49,524 bases of DNA from Sediminibacterium ginsengisoli (GTDB taxonomy: Bacteria; Bacteroidota; Bacteroidia; Chitinophagales; Chitinophagaceae). The position numbers and the translations under genes were made by a program. Under the pieces are notes generated by a model, which made no database searches, was not told the origin of the DNA, and was given only the letters and a program-made list of their open reading frames with translations. The stretch is from NCBI GenBank assembly GCA_945901845.1, contig CAMDLR010000014.1, positions 1 to 49,524 on the forward strand. Direction: 5' to 3'. Positions 1 to 8,039 of the stretch are shown here, one piece after another. Each line of letters begins with the position of its first letter. Within the stretch, counting starts at the first letter, position 1.

Positions 1-1
1 A

Positions 2-172
2 AAGTTTTATAGACGTTTTATGGAAAGCGAAGCAGGCCATTACACCTTGTTTATTGACCTAGCTAACTTATACTTTGGAAAAGAAAAAACCTTGGGTCGT
101 TGGAGCGAATGGTTGACGTATGAAAAAGAAGTGATGGAGTCGATGGAAATTAGAGGCGACCGTATTCACTAA
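2..172 (+). CDS. miaE: tRNA-(ms2io6A) hydroxylase MiaE, C-terminal fragment
   Basis: This is the last 56 codons of a gene that begins before the window, ending in TAA. The visible residues include FYRRFMESEAGHYTLF followed by an acidic helix ending in EIRGDRIH. The E-S-E-A-x-H pattern is the second metal-ligand helix of the ferritin-like diiron fold in MiaE, which hydroxylates the isopentenyl side chain of ms2i6A37 in certain tRNAs. The family call rests on this short segment, so another ferritin-like diiron protein is possible though less likely. The stop codon overlaps the stop codon of the convergent GSCFA gene by four bases (CTAA), and I see no terminator hairpin between the two. Confidence 0.75.
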   Translation, partial: KFYRRFMESEAGHYTLFIDLANLYFGKEKTLGRWSEWLTYEKEVMESMEIRGDRIH

Positions 173-1182
173 ATAATGTAAGGAAGCAGTTGCGCCTTTA
201 ACAATTCAAGTTGTTTACTCCAATCTAAATAAGGATACTGCGCACTCAAAGCTTCAATTTTTTCAATTGTTTTATGAACAAATTGTTGGTGCTGATTAGA
301 ATGCACATAAAAAGGCTTGTGTGCAGCAGCTAAATTAATAGCAGCAATTTCTTTGATTAGATGTTTAGTTTCTGGTGTTGTACATGCCTGTAAAAACTTT
401 TCCCAAACATATTGAGTAGCGTGGTAATTGGGATGCACCATGTCTTCACTGTAAAAACGGTAATCACGTAAATCATCAATTACAATTTCGTAAGCAGGAA
501 AATAATAACTATGAGCATCCGCTTCCACAAGGCTATGGACCACCTGAATTAAAGCCGCCTTGCTCCTATTGTTTTCAACCATGCCTTCACGCACATGACG
601 TACTGGACTAATGGTGTATATAATTTGTAACCCTGGATTTAAATTTCGTAAGCGTGCAACAAGTGGTATATAAAGCGCTTCAATTTCTGCTGGCGTTAAT
701 AGTTTTTTTGTAAACCAACTGGCTGGCGCTTTATGGTTATTGGCTGCCACAAAATTAGGCGCATATCCGTTGGCTTGATCTGTTAACTGATACACCCAGG
801 CAGATCCGAGTGTTATAAATAAGTGTGATGCTTTTTTTATAAACAAATGCGCCGCAGCAGTGGCTTCATTTATTTTATCAAGCGCTTCCTCTGGCATAGT
901 ACCTGAAAACCTACTATGGTGTTTCCAAGAGTGCCATGCTTCGTTAAAATAAAATAAATCGTTACGCGTAAAAGTTGTCGCGTCGATATATTGAGTGAGT
1001 GCTTCTGCAACAGACACTGGATTAAATAAAACACCATTTGGGTTTTCTAATACATGAAACAAATGCTTCGCTAATTTTTCACCCATATTTTCTGTGAAGC
1101 AAGAACCAATCATGAGCGTATGACTCCTATGTCCAATAGGACTTTGAAGTGCCGGTATATCAAATTCACAATGAAACTTCAT
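169..1182 (-). CDS. GSCFA domain-containing protein
   Basis: A 337-residue protein with the family signature near its N-terminus: MIGSCFTENMG at residues 24-34, so the usual A of GSCFA is T. GSCFA proteins resemble SGNH/GDSL hydrolases, in which the S of the GSCF block would be the nucleophile. Residues around 248-254 (DMVHPNY) carry the D-x-x-H pair expected of that fold. No signal peptide is evident, so a cytoplasmic enzyme is likely, and the substrate is unknown. It is the last gene of a reverse-strand block (NUDIX, rlmB, GSCFA) with gaps of 10-11 bases, consistent with co-transcription. Its stop overlaps that of the convergent miaE gene. The family is common in Bacteroidota, but membership says little about the biological role. 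Confidence 0.88.
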   Translation of the reverse strand: MKFHCEFDIPALQSPIGHRSHTLMIGSCFTENMGEKLAKHLFHVLENPNGVLFNPVSVAEALTQYIDATTFTRNDLFYFNEAWHSWKHHSRFSGTMPEEALDKINEATAAAHLFIKKASHLFITLGSAWVYQLTDQANGYAPNFVAANNHKAPASWFTKKLLTPAEIEALYIPLVARLRNLNPGLQIIYTISPVRHVREGMVENNRSKAALIQVVHSLVEADAHSYYFPAYEIVIDDLRDYRFYSEDMVHPNYHATQYVWEKFLQACTTPETKHLIKEIAAINLAAAHKPFYVHSNQHQQFVHKTIEKIEALSAQYPYLDWSKQLELLKAQLLPYII

Positions 1183-1192
1183 ACGGTAAATA

Positions 1193-1942
1193 TTAAGCTT
1201 GTAATAAACGCTGTTTCATAGCTTCATATAATACAATACCTGTAGCAACACCCACATTAAAAGAATCAAAAGTGCCGGCCATAGGAATGGTAAAAAATGC
1301 ATCTGCTGCTTTTGCTAAATATGGCTGCACGCCTTTTCCTTCGTCGCCCATAATCACACAACATGGATCCGTTAAAGTAAGCTCGTATATTTTTTTATCG
1401 GCGCGCATCTCGGAAGTATATACTTGTATGCCATTTAAATGCAGGGTATCAACTGCCTTAATTAAACTATTAACACGGCATACATGAATATGCTCAAGTG
1501 CACCGGCACTACTTTTAACAGCTTCGGCATTCAGGGCACCAACTCCCTTGTCCGGAATAATGAGCGCCTGTGCACCACAACAGAGTGCGCTTCTTGCAAT
1601 GGCTCCAATATTGCGTACATCTGTAATGCCATCTAACATAACAAATAATGGCGCTTCCCCTTTTTCTACCACATGATCAATTACTTGTTGTAAATCTAAA
1701 TATTGCACAAGACCCGCAATGGCAACCACGCCCTGATGATTGGCCTTTGTTAATCCATTTAATTTTTCGGGCGGCACGAGTTGAATGGGTACATTGTATT
1801 CACGCGCCAACTGCCTAATTTGCAAAATGGCTTCGCCAGAAATGTTTTTTTGAAATAAAATTTTATCGATAGATCTCCCCGACTGCAAAGCCTCTACGAG
1901 TGGTTGACGTCCAATAATTAATGTCGATTGTTTGATTGCCAT
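1193..1942 (-). CDS. rlmB: 23S rRNA (guanosine-2'-O-)-methyltransferase RlmB (SpoU/TrmH family)
   Basis: A 249-residue protein of normal RlmB length. The N-terminal 75 residues form the L30e-like substrate-binding domain (IIGRQPLVEAL near the start; ANHQGVVA near residue 70). The C-terminal SPOUT domain shows the three TrmH motifs in order: DVRNIGAIARSA (about 107-118), IMGDEGKGV (about 197-205) and SFNVGVATGIVLYEAM (about 227-242). Members methylate the 2'-O of G2251 in the peptidyl-transferase loop using SAM. It is located 10 bases before GSCFA and 11 bases after the NUDIX gene, suggesting one transcript. Paralogous TrmH-type enzymes (tRNA Gm18) are the main alternative, but the N-terminal domain favours RlmB. 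Confidence 0.92.
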   Translation of the reverse strand: MAIKQSTLIIGRQPLVEALQSGRSIDKILFQKNISGEAILQIRQLAREYNVPIQLVPPEKLNGLTKANHQGVVAIAGLVQYLDLQQVIDHVVEKGEAPLFVMLDGITDVRNIGAIARSALCCGAQALIIPDKGVGALNAEAVKSSAGALEHIHVCRVNSLIKAVDTLHLNGIQVYTSEMRADKKIYELTLTDPCCVIMGDEGKGVQPYLAKAADAFFTIPMAGTFDSFNVGVATGIVLYEAMKQRLLQA

Positions 1943-1953
1943 GTGAAATTAAA

Positions 1954-2511
1954 TTAGATAAGAAGCCCCTGCACTTGTAATAACTCTATTTTAGTAAGTG
2001 CAGCCACACTCATGGCATCGGTAATTGTTCCGTCTGCTACCATGCCAAAAGCGTCCGATAAAGATACTTTTTTAATTTGTAAAGCTTCTGTTTCTTCAGG
2101 TTCTGCTTCCTGCTGCGTTAACTGCGTAGCCAAATAAATAATAGCGAGTTCGTCGGAAACAGAGTTGGATAAATGGATGCGCATTAGCTCTTTATACTTT
2201 GCAGCTACAAGTCCTGTTTCTTCTTTCAATTCCCGAATGGCTGCCTCGAGTGTATCTGTGCCCTCCGGACAGCCCCCTTCCGGAATTTCCCAACTATATG
2301 CATCTATCGTAAAGCGGTACTGCCCTACTAAATAGGTATGCATATCTGGTGTAATGGGCACAACACCTACCGCAATATTTTTAAAATGAACCTTGCCATA
2401 AATGCTCGGATTACCAGCCGGATTAAGCACTTCAAATTCAGTGACATCAATCCACGCATTTTGGTAAATGGGTTTGCTATTTTTTATGGTCCAAGGATTT
2501 TTTTGATGCAT
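1954..2511 (-). CDS. NUDIX hydrolase, ADP-ribose pyrophosphatase-like
   Basis: With the start at MHQKNPW the protein is 185 residues. An upstream in-frame ATG at 2557-2559 would add 16 residues, but it lies inside the metK terminator, so I prefer 2511. The NUDIX box lies near residues 80-102: GGCPEGTDTLEAAI followed by RELKEETGL. The catalytic REUxEE core is intact, but the first conserved glutamate of the box is threonine. The preceding WEIPEGG segment and the overall architecture resemble ADP-sugar pyrophosphatases, which cleave ADP-ribose to AMP and ribose-5-phosphate. It appears to be the first gene of the transcript leading to rlmB and GSCFA. The substrate cannot be read from sequence; a housekeeping ADP-ribose role is the family default. 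Confidence 0.85.
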   Translation of the reverse strand: MHQKNPWTIKNSKPIYQNAWIDVTEFEVLNPAGNPSIYGKVHFKNIAVGVVPITPDMHTYLVGQYRFTIDAYSWEIPEGGCPEGTDTLEAAIRELKEETGLVAAKYKELMRIHLSNSVSDELAIIYLATQLTQQEAEPEETEALQIKKVSLSDAFGMVADGTITDAMSVAALTKIELLQVQGLLI

Positions 2512-2546
2512 ATTAATTGTTACGCGCGTCAAATATATTACTAAAT

Positions 2547-2580
2547 AAAAAGCCCCCACTAAAATTAGCAGGGGCTTTTT
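2547..2580 (-). terminator. Rho-independent terminator of metK
   Basis: The arms at 2547-2562 and 2565-2580 form a long GC-cored stem (AAAAAGCCCC against GGGGCUUUUU) followed by T residues in the reverse direction. Two of the pairs are G-U wobbles only on the reverse-strand RNA and would be A-C mismatches on the other strand. The element therefore points to metK, whose stop lies 14 bases upstream. Confidence 0.88.
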
Positions 2581-2594
2581 ATTATAGACTTCTA

Positions 2595-3848
2595 TTATTT
2601 TAAACCAAAGGCTTTTTTAACCTTTGCTACATAATCTAATTTCTCCCAAGTAAATAATTCCACTTTCATGGTTTTTGATTTACCATCTGGGGTTGTAAAT
2701 GTTTTAGTTACTGTCTCATTTTTACGACCCATATGACCATAAGCAGCTGTTTCACTATACATCGGTGTTCTTAATTTTAAACGCTGCTCAATAAAGTAAG
2801 GGCGCATATCAAAAATAGATTCTACCAACTTACCAATTTGACCATCGGTTAATCTTACTTTCGCAGTACCGTAGGTATTTACGTTAATAGATGTTGGTTT
2901 AGCAACACCAATCGCGTAAGAAACTTGAACGAGTACTTCAGAAGCTACACCAGCAGCTACTAAATTTTTAGCAATGTGACGCGTTGCATATGCTGCAGAA
3001 CGGTCTACCTTACTAGGATCTTTACCAGAGAAAGCACCACCACCGTGTGCACCTTTACCACCGTAGGTATCTACGATGATTTTACGGCCTGTTAAACCAG
3101 TGTCACCGTGTGGTCCACCAATTACAAACTTACCGGTTGGGTTAATATGGTATTTGATATCCTTGTTAAATAATTTAGCGTACTTCTTGTACTTTGCTTT
3201 TACGCGTGGAATTAAAATTTCAACAATATCCTTGTTGATTTTAGCCAACATCTTGCCTTCCTTATCAAAATCATCGTGTTGCGTAGATACCACAATTGCA
3301 TCAATACGTACAGGCTCGTTTTTATCGTTGTACTCAAGTGTTACTTGAGACTTAGCATCTGGACGTAAATATTTAATAGCCTTGTTTTCTCTTCTTAATG
3401 CAGCAAGTTCAATTAAGATTTTGTGCGCTAAGTCAAGTGCCAATGGCATAAAATCATCGGTCTCGTTGGTTGCATAACCAAACATCATACCCTGGTCACC
3501 AGCTCCCTGCTCTTCTTTCTTTTTTCTATCAACACCTTGGTTGATATCTGCAGATTGTTCGTGGATAGCACTTAATACACCACAGCTATCCGCTTCAAAC
3601 ATATATTCACTTTTGGTATAACCAATTTTTTTAATCACATCACGCGCAATCGTTTGAACGTCTAAATATGCTTTAGATTTTACCTCACCGGCCAAAATAA
3701 CTTGACCTGTAGTCACTAAAGTTTCGCAAGCCACTTTTGATTGTGGGTCAAATGCTAAAAAGTTGTCGATTAAAGCGTCAGAAATCTGATCCGCTACTTT
3801 GTCTGGATGTCCTTCAGAAACACTCTCAGAAGTAAATAAATAAGGCAT
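2595..3848 (-). CDS. metK: S-adenosylmethionine synthase MetK
   Basis: The start is set at [17 protein letters not shown], the universal MetK N-terminus. The reading frame continues 11 codons further upstream, but a TAtaTTTG promoter sits just above, favouring the shorter form of 417 residues. Seen motifs: GHPDK (residues 13-17, ATP site), [12 protein letters not shown] (about residue 115-126), and the loop [19 protein letters not shown] in the second half. The enzyme makes SAM from methionine and ATP as a cytoplasmic tetramer. It is about 30 residues longer than the E. coli protein, mainly in lysine-rich insertions, as is usual in Bacteroidota. It is monocistronic, with its own promoter and terminator. 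I see no SAM riboswitch in the short leader. Confidence 0.97.
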   Translation of the reverse strand: MPYLFTSESVSEGHPDKVADQISDALIDNFLAFDPQSKVACETLVTTGQVILAGEVKSKAYLDVQTIARDVIKKIGYTKSEYMFEADSCGVLSAIHEQSADINQGVDRKKKEEQGAGDQGMMFGYATNETDDFMPLALDLAHKILIELAALRRENKAIKYLRPDAKSQVTLEYNDKNEPVRIDAIVVSTQHDDFDKEGKMLAKINKDIVEILIPRVKAKYKKYAKLFNKDIKYHINPTGKFVIGGPHGDTGLTGRKIIVDTYGGKGAHGGGAFSGKDPSKVDRSAAYATRHIAKNLVAAGVASEVLVQVSYAIGVAKPTSINVNTYGTAKVRLTDGQIGKLVESIFDMRPYFIEQRLKLRTPMYSETAAYGHMGRKNETVTKTFTTPDGKSKTMKVELFTWEKLDYVAKVKKAFGLK

Positions 3849-3878
3849 GAATTTTTGTTTATAGCTTATAATAAAACA

Positions 3879-3886
3879 CAAATATA
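3879..3886 (-). promoter_or_regulatory. Putative metK promoter -7 element
   Basis: The reverse strand reads TATATTTG, an exact match to the Bacteroidota -7 consensus TAnnTTTG, placed 30 bases before the metK ATG. A clear -33 TTTG is not visible, and no transcription start has been measured. Confidence 0.5.
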
Positions 3887-3902
3887 AGTAGTAATTAGTT
3901 AC

Positions 3903-5390
3903 TTATATTCTAGAAAATATAATACGTAATCGCATTCTAAAACGGGTATGCGAACCGCCACCTAGTCTTACCCGACCATTACCAACATCATTACCTTCTT
4001 GAGGACCGAGGTAATATATCTGTACCGCTGATACTTGTGGGTAAGGCTCTCTGTATAAAATTGAATCGTTCGTTGGTGCCGATATGCGAAGCGTATACAC
4101 AGGATCTTTTCTGGTTACAATACCTTGAATGTACCTACTCATGTCAAAAGAATAAGCTGCAATGCTGGAATATCCAGGAACCGATTTAGATAAAACAGAT
4201 CCGCCAAAAGTAGATTTGTTGGGGCCTTGGTTGGGTGAAAAGATATAGTCGTTGGGGATATTGTATTTCCTATTCTCAACAGTATCAATAGCACTTAACA
4301 ATAAATACCTTGGAGGCCTCATATAGTTGTCAGTAGTAAACAAATTGGCATCGTCTGGAACCTGCTCTGCAATAAGGTCGGCCTTATGAATAATTCTATT
4401 GCTGAGTCCTTTAAGACCCGGAATTCGCACACGCACATAAGCGCCTGGACCCGATTGCACATATACGATAGAATCTGACTTATTTGTAGTGGCTGTGTAT
4501 TTTGCTATTTCTGCTCCTACTCTATTACGAGAAATTAGATTAGCACTACCGCCAGAAAAAGAATTAAATCTAAAATAGGCAACAGCAGTATCTCTTACCG
4601 TTGCACCTGCAGAAGATGAATTATAATACAGGGCAAATTTTGTGTTGGTATCTGCGAGGTTAATATGAATAAGCGCATTTGTTGGCGCAGCTTGATCTAC
4701 GGTTAAAGCAAAACCTGCAAACAAAGATTTAAATGCAGAATCGGTACGATATGCATTAGTTGTGTCGTAGGTATTAATAAATCGCCTAGCAACATCAGAC
4801 CTTAATTTAATTCTAATTTGATGGCTTGCGCGCTCATACCTATTGTTCACAGAATCCTTTAAACGTGGTATAAAAATGTTTATTGGATCTGCAAGTGTTC
4901 CTTTGGTTCTAATATTATATGCAGATGGATAGTTAGCTGCATAATTATAATTGGAAATTAAAGGTGTTGTAGGATCAATTTCTGAAACGGTCAATTTTAA
5001 TGGCGCAGCAGTATCACCATATGCATATTTATAACTTAAAATTAAAACGGCAGAGTCTACACGAATACTATCTTTTGCGCCCGGAATTGCATATGGGAAA
5101 AACGGCGGTGCGAGCTCGAAATACATGGAGGCTGCAGCTTTTCCAAATAAAGGGTCGTTGGAAATGGCACCCAAAACATGGTTGTCATTTTTATACACCC
5201 GCACAGAATCGTTGTCCATGTAAGTATCTGTGATTACTTCTAATATGGTGTCTTTGGTAATTACTCCATCAATTGTTGGAATTAAACCAGCACCAAGTTC
5301 GGTGGAAGGAACTTTAGTACAGCTCATGAAAACCATCAACATCAAACCAAAAAAACCTATAAAATTACGTATTGTAAATTTTGAATACAT
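3903..5390 (-). CDS. DUF4270 family lipoprotein
   Basis: A 495-residue protein with an N-terminal hydrophobic segment and a lipobox-like end (VFMSC, lipidated Cys24), followed by TELGAGLIP, typical of DUF4270 proteins. The rest is beta-rich with many D/N/T residues, fitting a surface or periplasmic beta-sandwich protein. The function of DUF4270 is not established. It is found almost only in Bacteroidota, often next to the GT5-like protein seen here. The gap to that upstream gene is 10 bases, so they are probably co-transcribed from the promoter near 6259. It ends 16 bases above the metK -7 element with no obvious terminator between, so read-through into metK is possible. Confidence 0.85.
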   Translation of the reverse strand: MYSKFTIRNFIGFFGLMLMVFMSCTKVPSTELGAGLIPTIDGVITKDTILEVITDTYMDNDSVRVYKNDNHVLGAISNDPLFGKAAASMYFELAPPFFPYAIPGAKDSIRVDSAVLILSYKYAYGDTAAPLKLTVSEIDPTTPLISNYNYAANYPSAYNIRTKGTLADPINIFIPRLKDSVNNRYERASHQIRIKLRSDVARRFINTYDTTNAYRTDSAFKSLFAGFALTVDQAAPTNALIHINLADTNTKFALYYNSSSAGATVRDTAVAYFRFNSFSGGSANLISRNRVGAEIAKYTATTNKSDSIVYVQSGPGAYVRVRIPGLKGLSNRIIHKADLIAEQVPDDANLFTTDNYMRPPRYLLLSAIDTVENRKYNIPNDYIFSPNQGPNKSTFGGSVLSKSVPGYSSIAAYSFDMSRYIQGIVTRKDPVYTLRISAPTNDSILYREPYPQVSAVQIYYLGPQEGNDVGNGRVRLGGGSHTRFRMRLRIIFSRI

Positions 5391-5400
5391 GTTTGTCTAA

Positions 5401-6219
5401 TTACTTGCCCGCAAGGTCGTTGTACAATTCTAAATACTCTGTTAAATCCGAATCCCATCCTTTAAATGGAACCACTTTTTTGCCTTTTACTTTCGCAAAT
5501 TCGGCTGTCAAGCTCGCATCAATTTGATCGGAACCAAAGGAAATAGCATCGGCAAAGCTAGCACCTCCTTTAAAAAGGGCGGTGTTATTGGCTGCTTTAA
5601 AAGCATCCAAATCTTTTTCTTTTACGTTTGCATTGATCAGTGCCTGTTTCATAAAATCTGGCCCTAATTCATTTTCAAAGGTATTTTGACCAATGGTAAA
5701 AACAACTTTGCTATTGCCAAAAACAGGTTCTTTTTTGTAGGCTGTTTTAATGAATGCAGGGATGAGGCCGGTCATCCAGCCACTGCAATGAATGATATCG
5801 GGAGGCCAACCAAACTTTTTAACAGTTTCTAGGGCGCCTTTACAAAAGAAAATAGTTCTTAATGCGTTATCATCAAACCATGTATCTGATTCGTCATGAA
5901 ATACTTGCTTACGCTTAAAAAAGTCTTCATTTTCTAAAAAGTATACCTGAAGTCTTGCATTTGGAAGTGAAGCCACTTTAATTTGTAATGGGTAATCGTC
6001 TTCATCTACAGAAACATTGATACCCGATAAACGAACCACTTCGTGCAACCTATGTCTTCTTTCATTGATCACCCCAAAACGCGGCATGATACAGCGAACT
6101 TCTAAACCACTATCATTACTTTTAATGGCTAGTTTGGTAATGATTTCTGCAAACTCTGTCAACTCCAAGTAAGGAGACATCTCGGTAGCAATAAACAGTA
6201 TTCTTTTCTTTGTAGACAT
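5401..6219 (-). CDS. Stand-alone glycogen/starch synthase catalytic N-domain (GT5-like), probably non-canonical
   Basis: A 272-residue protein matching only the N-terminal Rossmann domain of GT5 glycogen synthases. Recognisable parts are RILFIATEMSPY at the start, IMPRFGVINERRHRLHEVVR (about 44-63), a YFLENEDFF segment (about 93-101) and PDIIHCSGWMTGLIP (about 140-154). The C-terminal GT-B domain is absent, and the N-terminal KTGG loop that binds ADP-glucose in true synthases is replaced by residues LELT (about 18-21). Glycogen synthesis by this protein alone is therefore unlikely. The same short form is, to my knowledge, widespread in Bacteroidota beside DUF4270, which points to a conserved but unknown role. 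It is the first gene of a two-gene unit, with a TAccTTTG element upstream. Confidence 0.8.
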   Translation of the reverse strand: MSTKKRILFIATEMSPYLELTEFAEIITKLAIKSNDSGLEVRCIMPRFGVINERRHRLHEVVRLSGINVSVDEDDYPLQIKVASLPNARLQVYFLENEDFFKRKQVFHDESDTWFDDNALRTIFFCKGALETVKKFGWPPDIIHCSGWMTGLIPAFIKTAYKKEPVFGNSKVVFTIGQNTFENELGPDFMKQALINANVKEKDLDAFKAANNTALFKGGASFADAISFGSDQIDASLTAEFAKVKGKKVVPFKGWDSDLTEYLELYNDLAGK

Positions 6220-6258
6220 GAGTTCCCAATTTTATACCTAGAGCCTAATTTAAGAGGG

Positions 6259-6266
6259 CAAAGGTA
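6259..6266 (-). promoter_or_regulatory. Putative promoter -7 element for the GT5-like/DUF4270 unit
   Basis: The reverse strand reads TACCTTTG, an exact TAnnTTTG match, 39 bases before the ATG at 6219. It lies in the divergent intergenic region shared with the flippase-like gene. Confidence 0.5.
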
Positions 6267-6407
6267 CGAAAATTATAAGGAATCGAGCTAGCACAATGCT
6301 TAGACCAAAAAAATTGACAAATTTAGCTATTCGTGAAAAGTTTATATATTATTTATTTACATAATATATATGATAAAAATTGTATTCAATTAAATGGTAG
6401 AAGGCCT

Positions 6408-6415
6408 TACATTTG
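6408..6415 (+). promoter_or_regulatory. Putative promoter -7 element for the flippase-like gene
   Basis: TACATTTG matches TAnnTTTG exactly and lies 20 bases before the ATG at 6436. It falls inside a possible longer reading frame starting at 6394, which argues for the internal ATG as the true start. The preceding 60 bases are almost pure A/T. Confidence 0.5.
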
Positions 6416-6435
6416 TTTCGACCTTATTAAGTACC

Positions 6436-7452
6436 ATGAAAAAGCAAATCAGCGCTATTATTAAATATGCCTTCTTTTTTGGACTAGGCCTATTTTTAAT
6501 TTGGTGGAGTTTGCGACAAATTCCAGCTAATAAATGGGATGAGTTCATAGAAACTTTAAAAGGTGCAAAATACTGGCTCATGGTTCCCGTGTTTTTGATT
6601 TTATCACTTAGTCATATTGTACGCGCTTTACGGTGGCGGATACTTATGGAACCGATGGGATATAAACCAAGCATCCTAAATACTTTTTTTGCAGTAATGA
6701 TTGGCTATTTGGCCAACCTTGCTATTCCGCGTTTAGGCGAAGTTTTAAAATGTACCCTACTCGCCAAATATGAAAAAGTACCTGCCGAAAAATTGGTAGG
6801 AACCATTGTTGCAGAAAGAGCTGTTGATGTCATTTCGCTAGCTATTGTTTTTATCATTACACTTCTAACACAAACAAATTTAATTGCCTCTTATGGTTTA
6901 GAATTGTTTAGACAACTTTTTGAAAACAAGTCGGGGCAATTTTCGATGCAAAAAATTGGGATTGTAGTAGGTGCTGTTGTGCTACTCGTTGTATTACTAA
7001 AAATTTGGAGTCGCAAATATGGTCACCTCCCTTTTGTAATGTCTGCCAAAAAAATTATCAAGGGCATTTGGGAAGGCGTATCAAGCATTAGATACCTTAA
7101 ACAAAAAGGCTTATTTATTTTTTACAGTGTTACTATTTGGGTGTTGTATATCGTAGGAACCTGGGTAGGACTTAGTGCCACTGCTGGCACTGCTGGCCTA
7201 GGCTTTAATGCAGCCCTTGCAGCACTTGCATTTGGTAGTATTGGTATGATTGTAACCCCTGGTGGTATTGGCGCTTATGCGTATTTCATTGCTAAAATTG
7301 TAGAGAAAATGGGTGTGCCCTTTGAAATTGGATTTGCCAATGGAACCTTGCAATGGTTTGCACAATTTATAATCGTTCTTATTGTTGGAAGCATCTGCTT
7401 ACTTGTCTTACCTATTTATAATAAAAACAAGATTTCCCATGAAAGCAATTGA
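6436..7452 (+). CDS. Flippase-like membrane protein (lysylphosphatidylglycerol synthase TM region family)
   Basis: With the start at MKKQISAIIKY the protein is 338 residues. It has about eight hydrophobic segments, beginning AFFFGLGLFLIWWSL. Family features include SHIVRALRWRILM (about 53-65), GYLANLAIPRLGEVLKC (about 87-103) and the glycine-rich late segment IVTPGGIGAYAYF (about 271-283). This is the membrane domain of MprF-type proteins without the synthetase domain, so it probably moves a lipid or lipid-linked product rather than aminoacylating one. The substrate is unknown. Its 3' end overlaps the start of rfaE2 by 14 bases, suggesting translational coupling and possibly a shared link to envelope glycolipids. 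Confidence 0.85.
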   Translation: MKKQISAIIKYAFFFGLGLFLIWWSLRQIPANKWDEFIETLKGAKYWLMVPVFLILSLSHIVRALRWRILMEPMGYKPSILNTFFAVMIGYLANLAIPRLGEVLKCTLLAKYEKVPAEKLVGTIVAERAVDVISLAIVFIITLLTQTNLIASYGLELFRQLFENKSGQFSMQKIGIVVGAVVLLVVLLKIWSRKYGHLPFVMSAKKIIKGIWEGVSSIRYLKQKGLFIFYSVTIWVLYIVGTWVGLSATAGTAGLGFNAALAALAFGSIGMIVTPGGIGAYAYFIAKIVEKMGVPFEIGFANGTLQWFAQFIIVLIVGSICLLVLPIYNKNKISHESN

Positions 7453-7936
7453 GGCTATTGAACGTAAAGAATTTTCTGTAGAAAGGCTCTTAACACAGGT
7501 TGCTGCTTGGCGTGTAACAGGTAAAACGATTGCCTTTACCAATGGCTGTTTTGATATATTACATGAAGGGCATATTGCATCATTAAGTGCAGCAGCAAAA
7601 GAAGCCGATTACTTAATAGTAGGACTTAATAGTGATAGCAGTGTAAAACAGTTAAAAGGAGATGCAAGACCCATTAACAACGAGCAGAGCCGTGCCATTA
7701 TATTAAGAAACTTAGCAGTCGTAGACGCTGTTGTGATTTTTAATGAACAAACGCCACTCGAATTGATTACCGCCCTTTTACCCGATGTACTTGTTAAAGG
7801 GGGCGATTATACCACGGATCAAATTGTGGGCGCCAAAGAAGTGATGGCATCAGGTGGCCGTGTAGTGATTAACCCGATTGTAGAAGGATTTTCCACAACT
7901 GGCACAATCCAACAAATCAAAGCGCATTTTTCATAA
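7439..7936 (+). CDS. rfaE2: D-glycero-beta-D-manno-heptose 1-phosphate adenylyltransferase (RfaE2/HldE C-domain)
   Basis: A 165-residue nucleotidyltransferase starting at the ATG that overlaps the flippase-like gene. It carries FTNGCFDILHEGH (residues 33-45), whose HxGH at 42-45 binds the ATP phosphates, then VGLNSDSSVKQLKG (about 61-74), and a late segment around VEGFSTTGTIQQI in the position of the second phosphate motif. The length and GCFD-LHxGH context match stand-alone RfaE domain II, which activates heptose-1-phosphate with ATP for LPS inner core synthesis. No heptose kinase or isomerase is in the window. Alternative family members (glycerol-3-phosphate or ethanolamine-phosphate cytidylyltransferases) share the motif but fit less well. 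Confidence 0.85.
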   Translation: MKAIEAIERKEFSVERLLTQVAAWRVTGKTIAFTNGCFDILHEGHIASLSAAAKEADYLIVGLNSDSSVKQLKGDARPINNEQSRAIILRNLAVVDAVVIFNEQTPLELITALLPDVLVKGGDYTTDQIVGAKEVMASGGRVVINPIVEGFSTTGTIQQIKAHFS

Positions 7937-8039
7937 ATAGCTATCTACCGATTAAGCCTTTTATTTCACCCAGTTATGCCTATTGTTTAAGGTAGGGCTA
8001 TTAGTTTTATTATGTTTATACCACTTAATTGATTCCACT

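Noticed and set aside
5401..6219. GT5-like gene as a truncated pseudogene of a full glycogen synthase
   Set aside because: The frame is intact with a normal start and promoter, no C-terminal remnant follows, and the short form is, as far as I know, common in Bacteroidota.
6340..6395. Very A/T-rich segment as a replication origin
   Set aside because: There are no DnaA-box clusters and no dnaA or gidA neighbours; it is better explained as a divergent promoter region.
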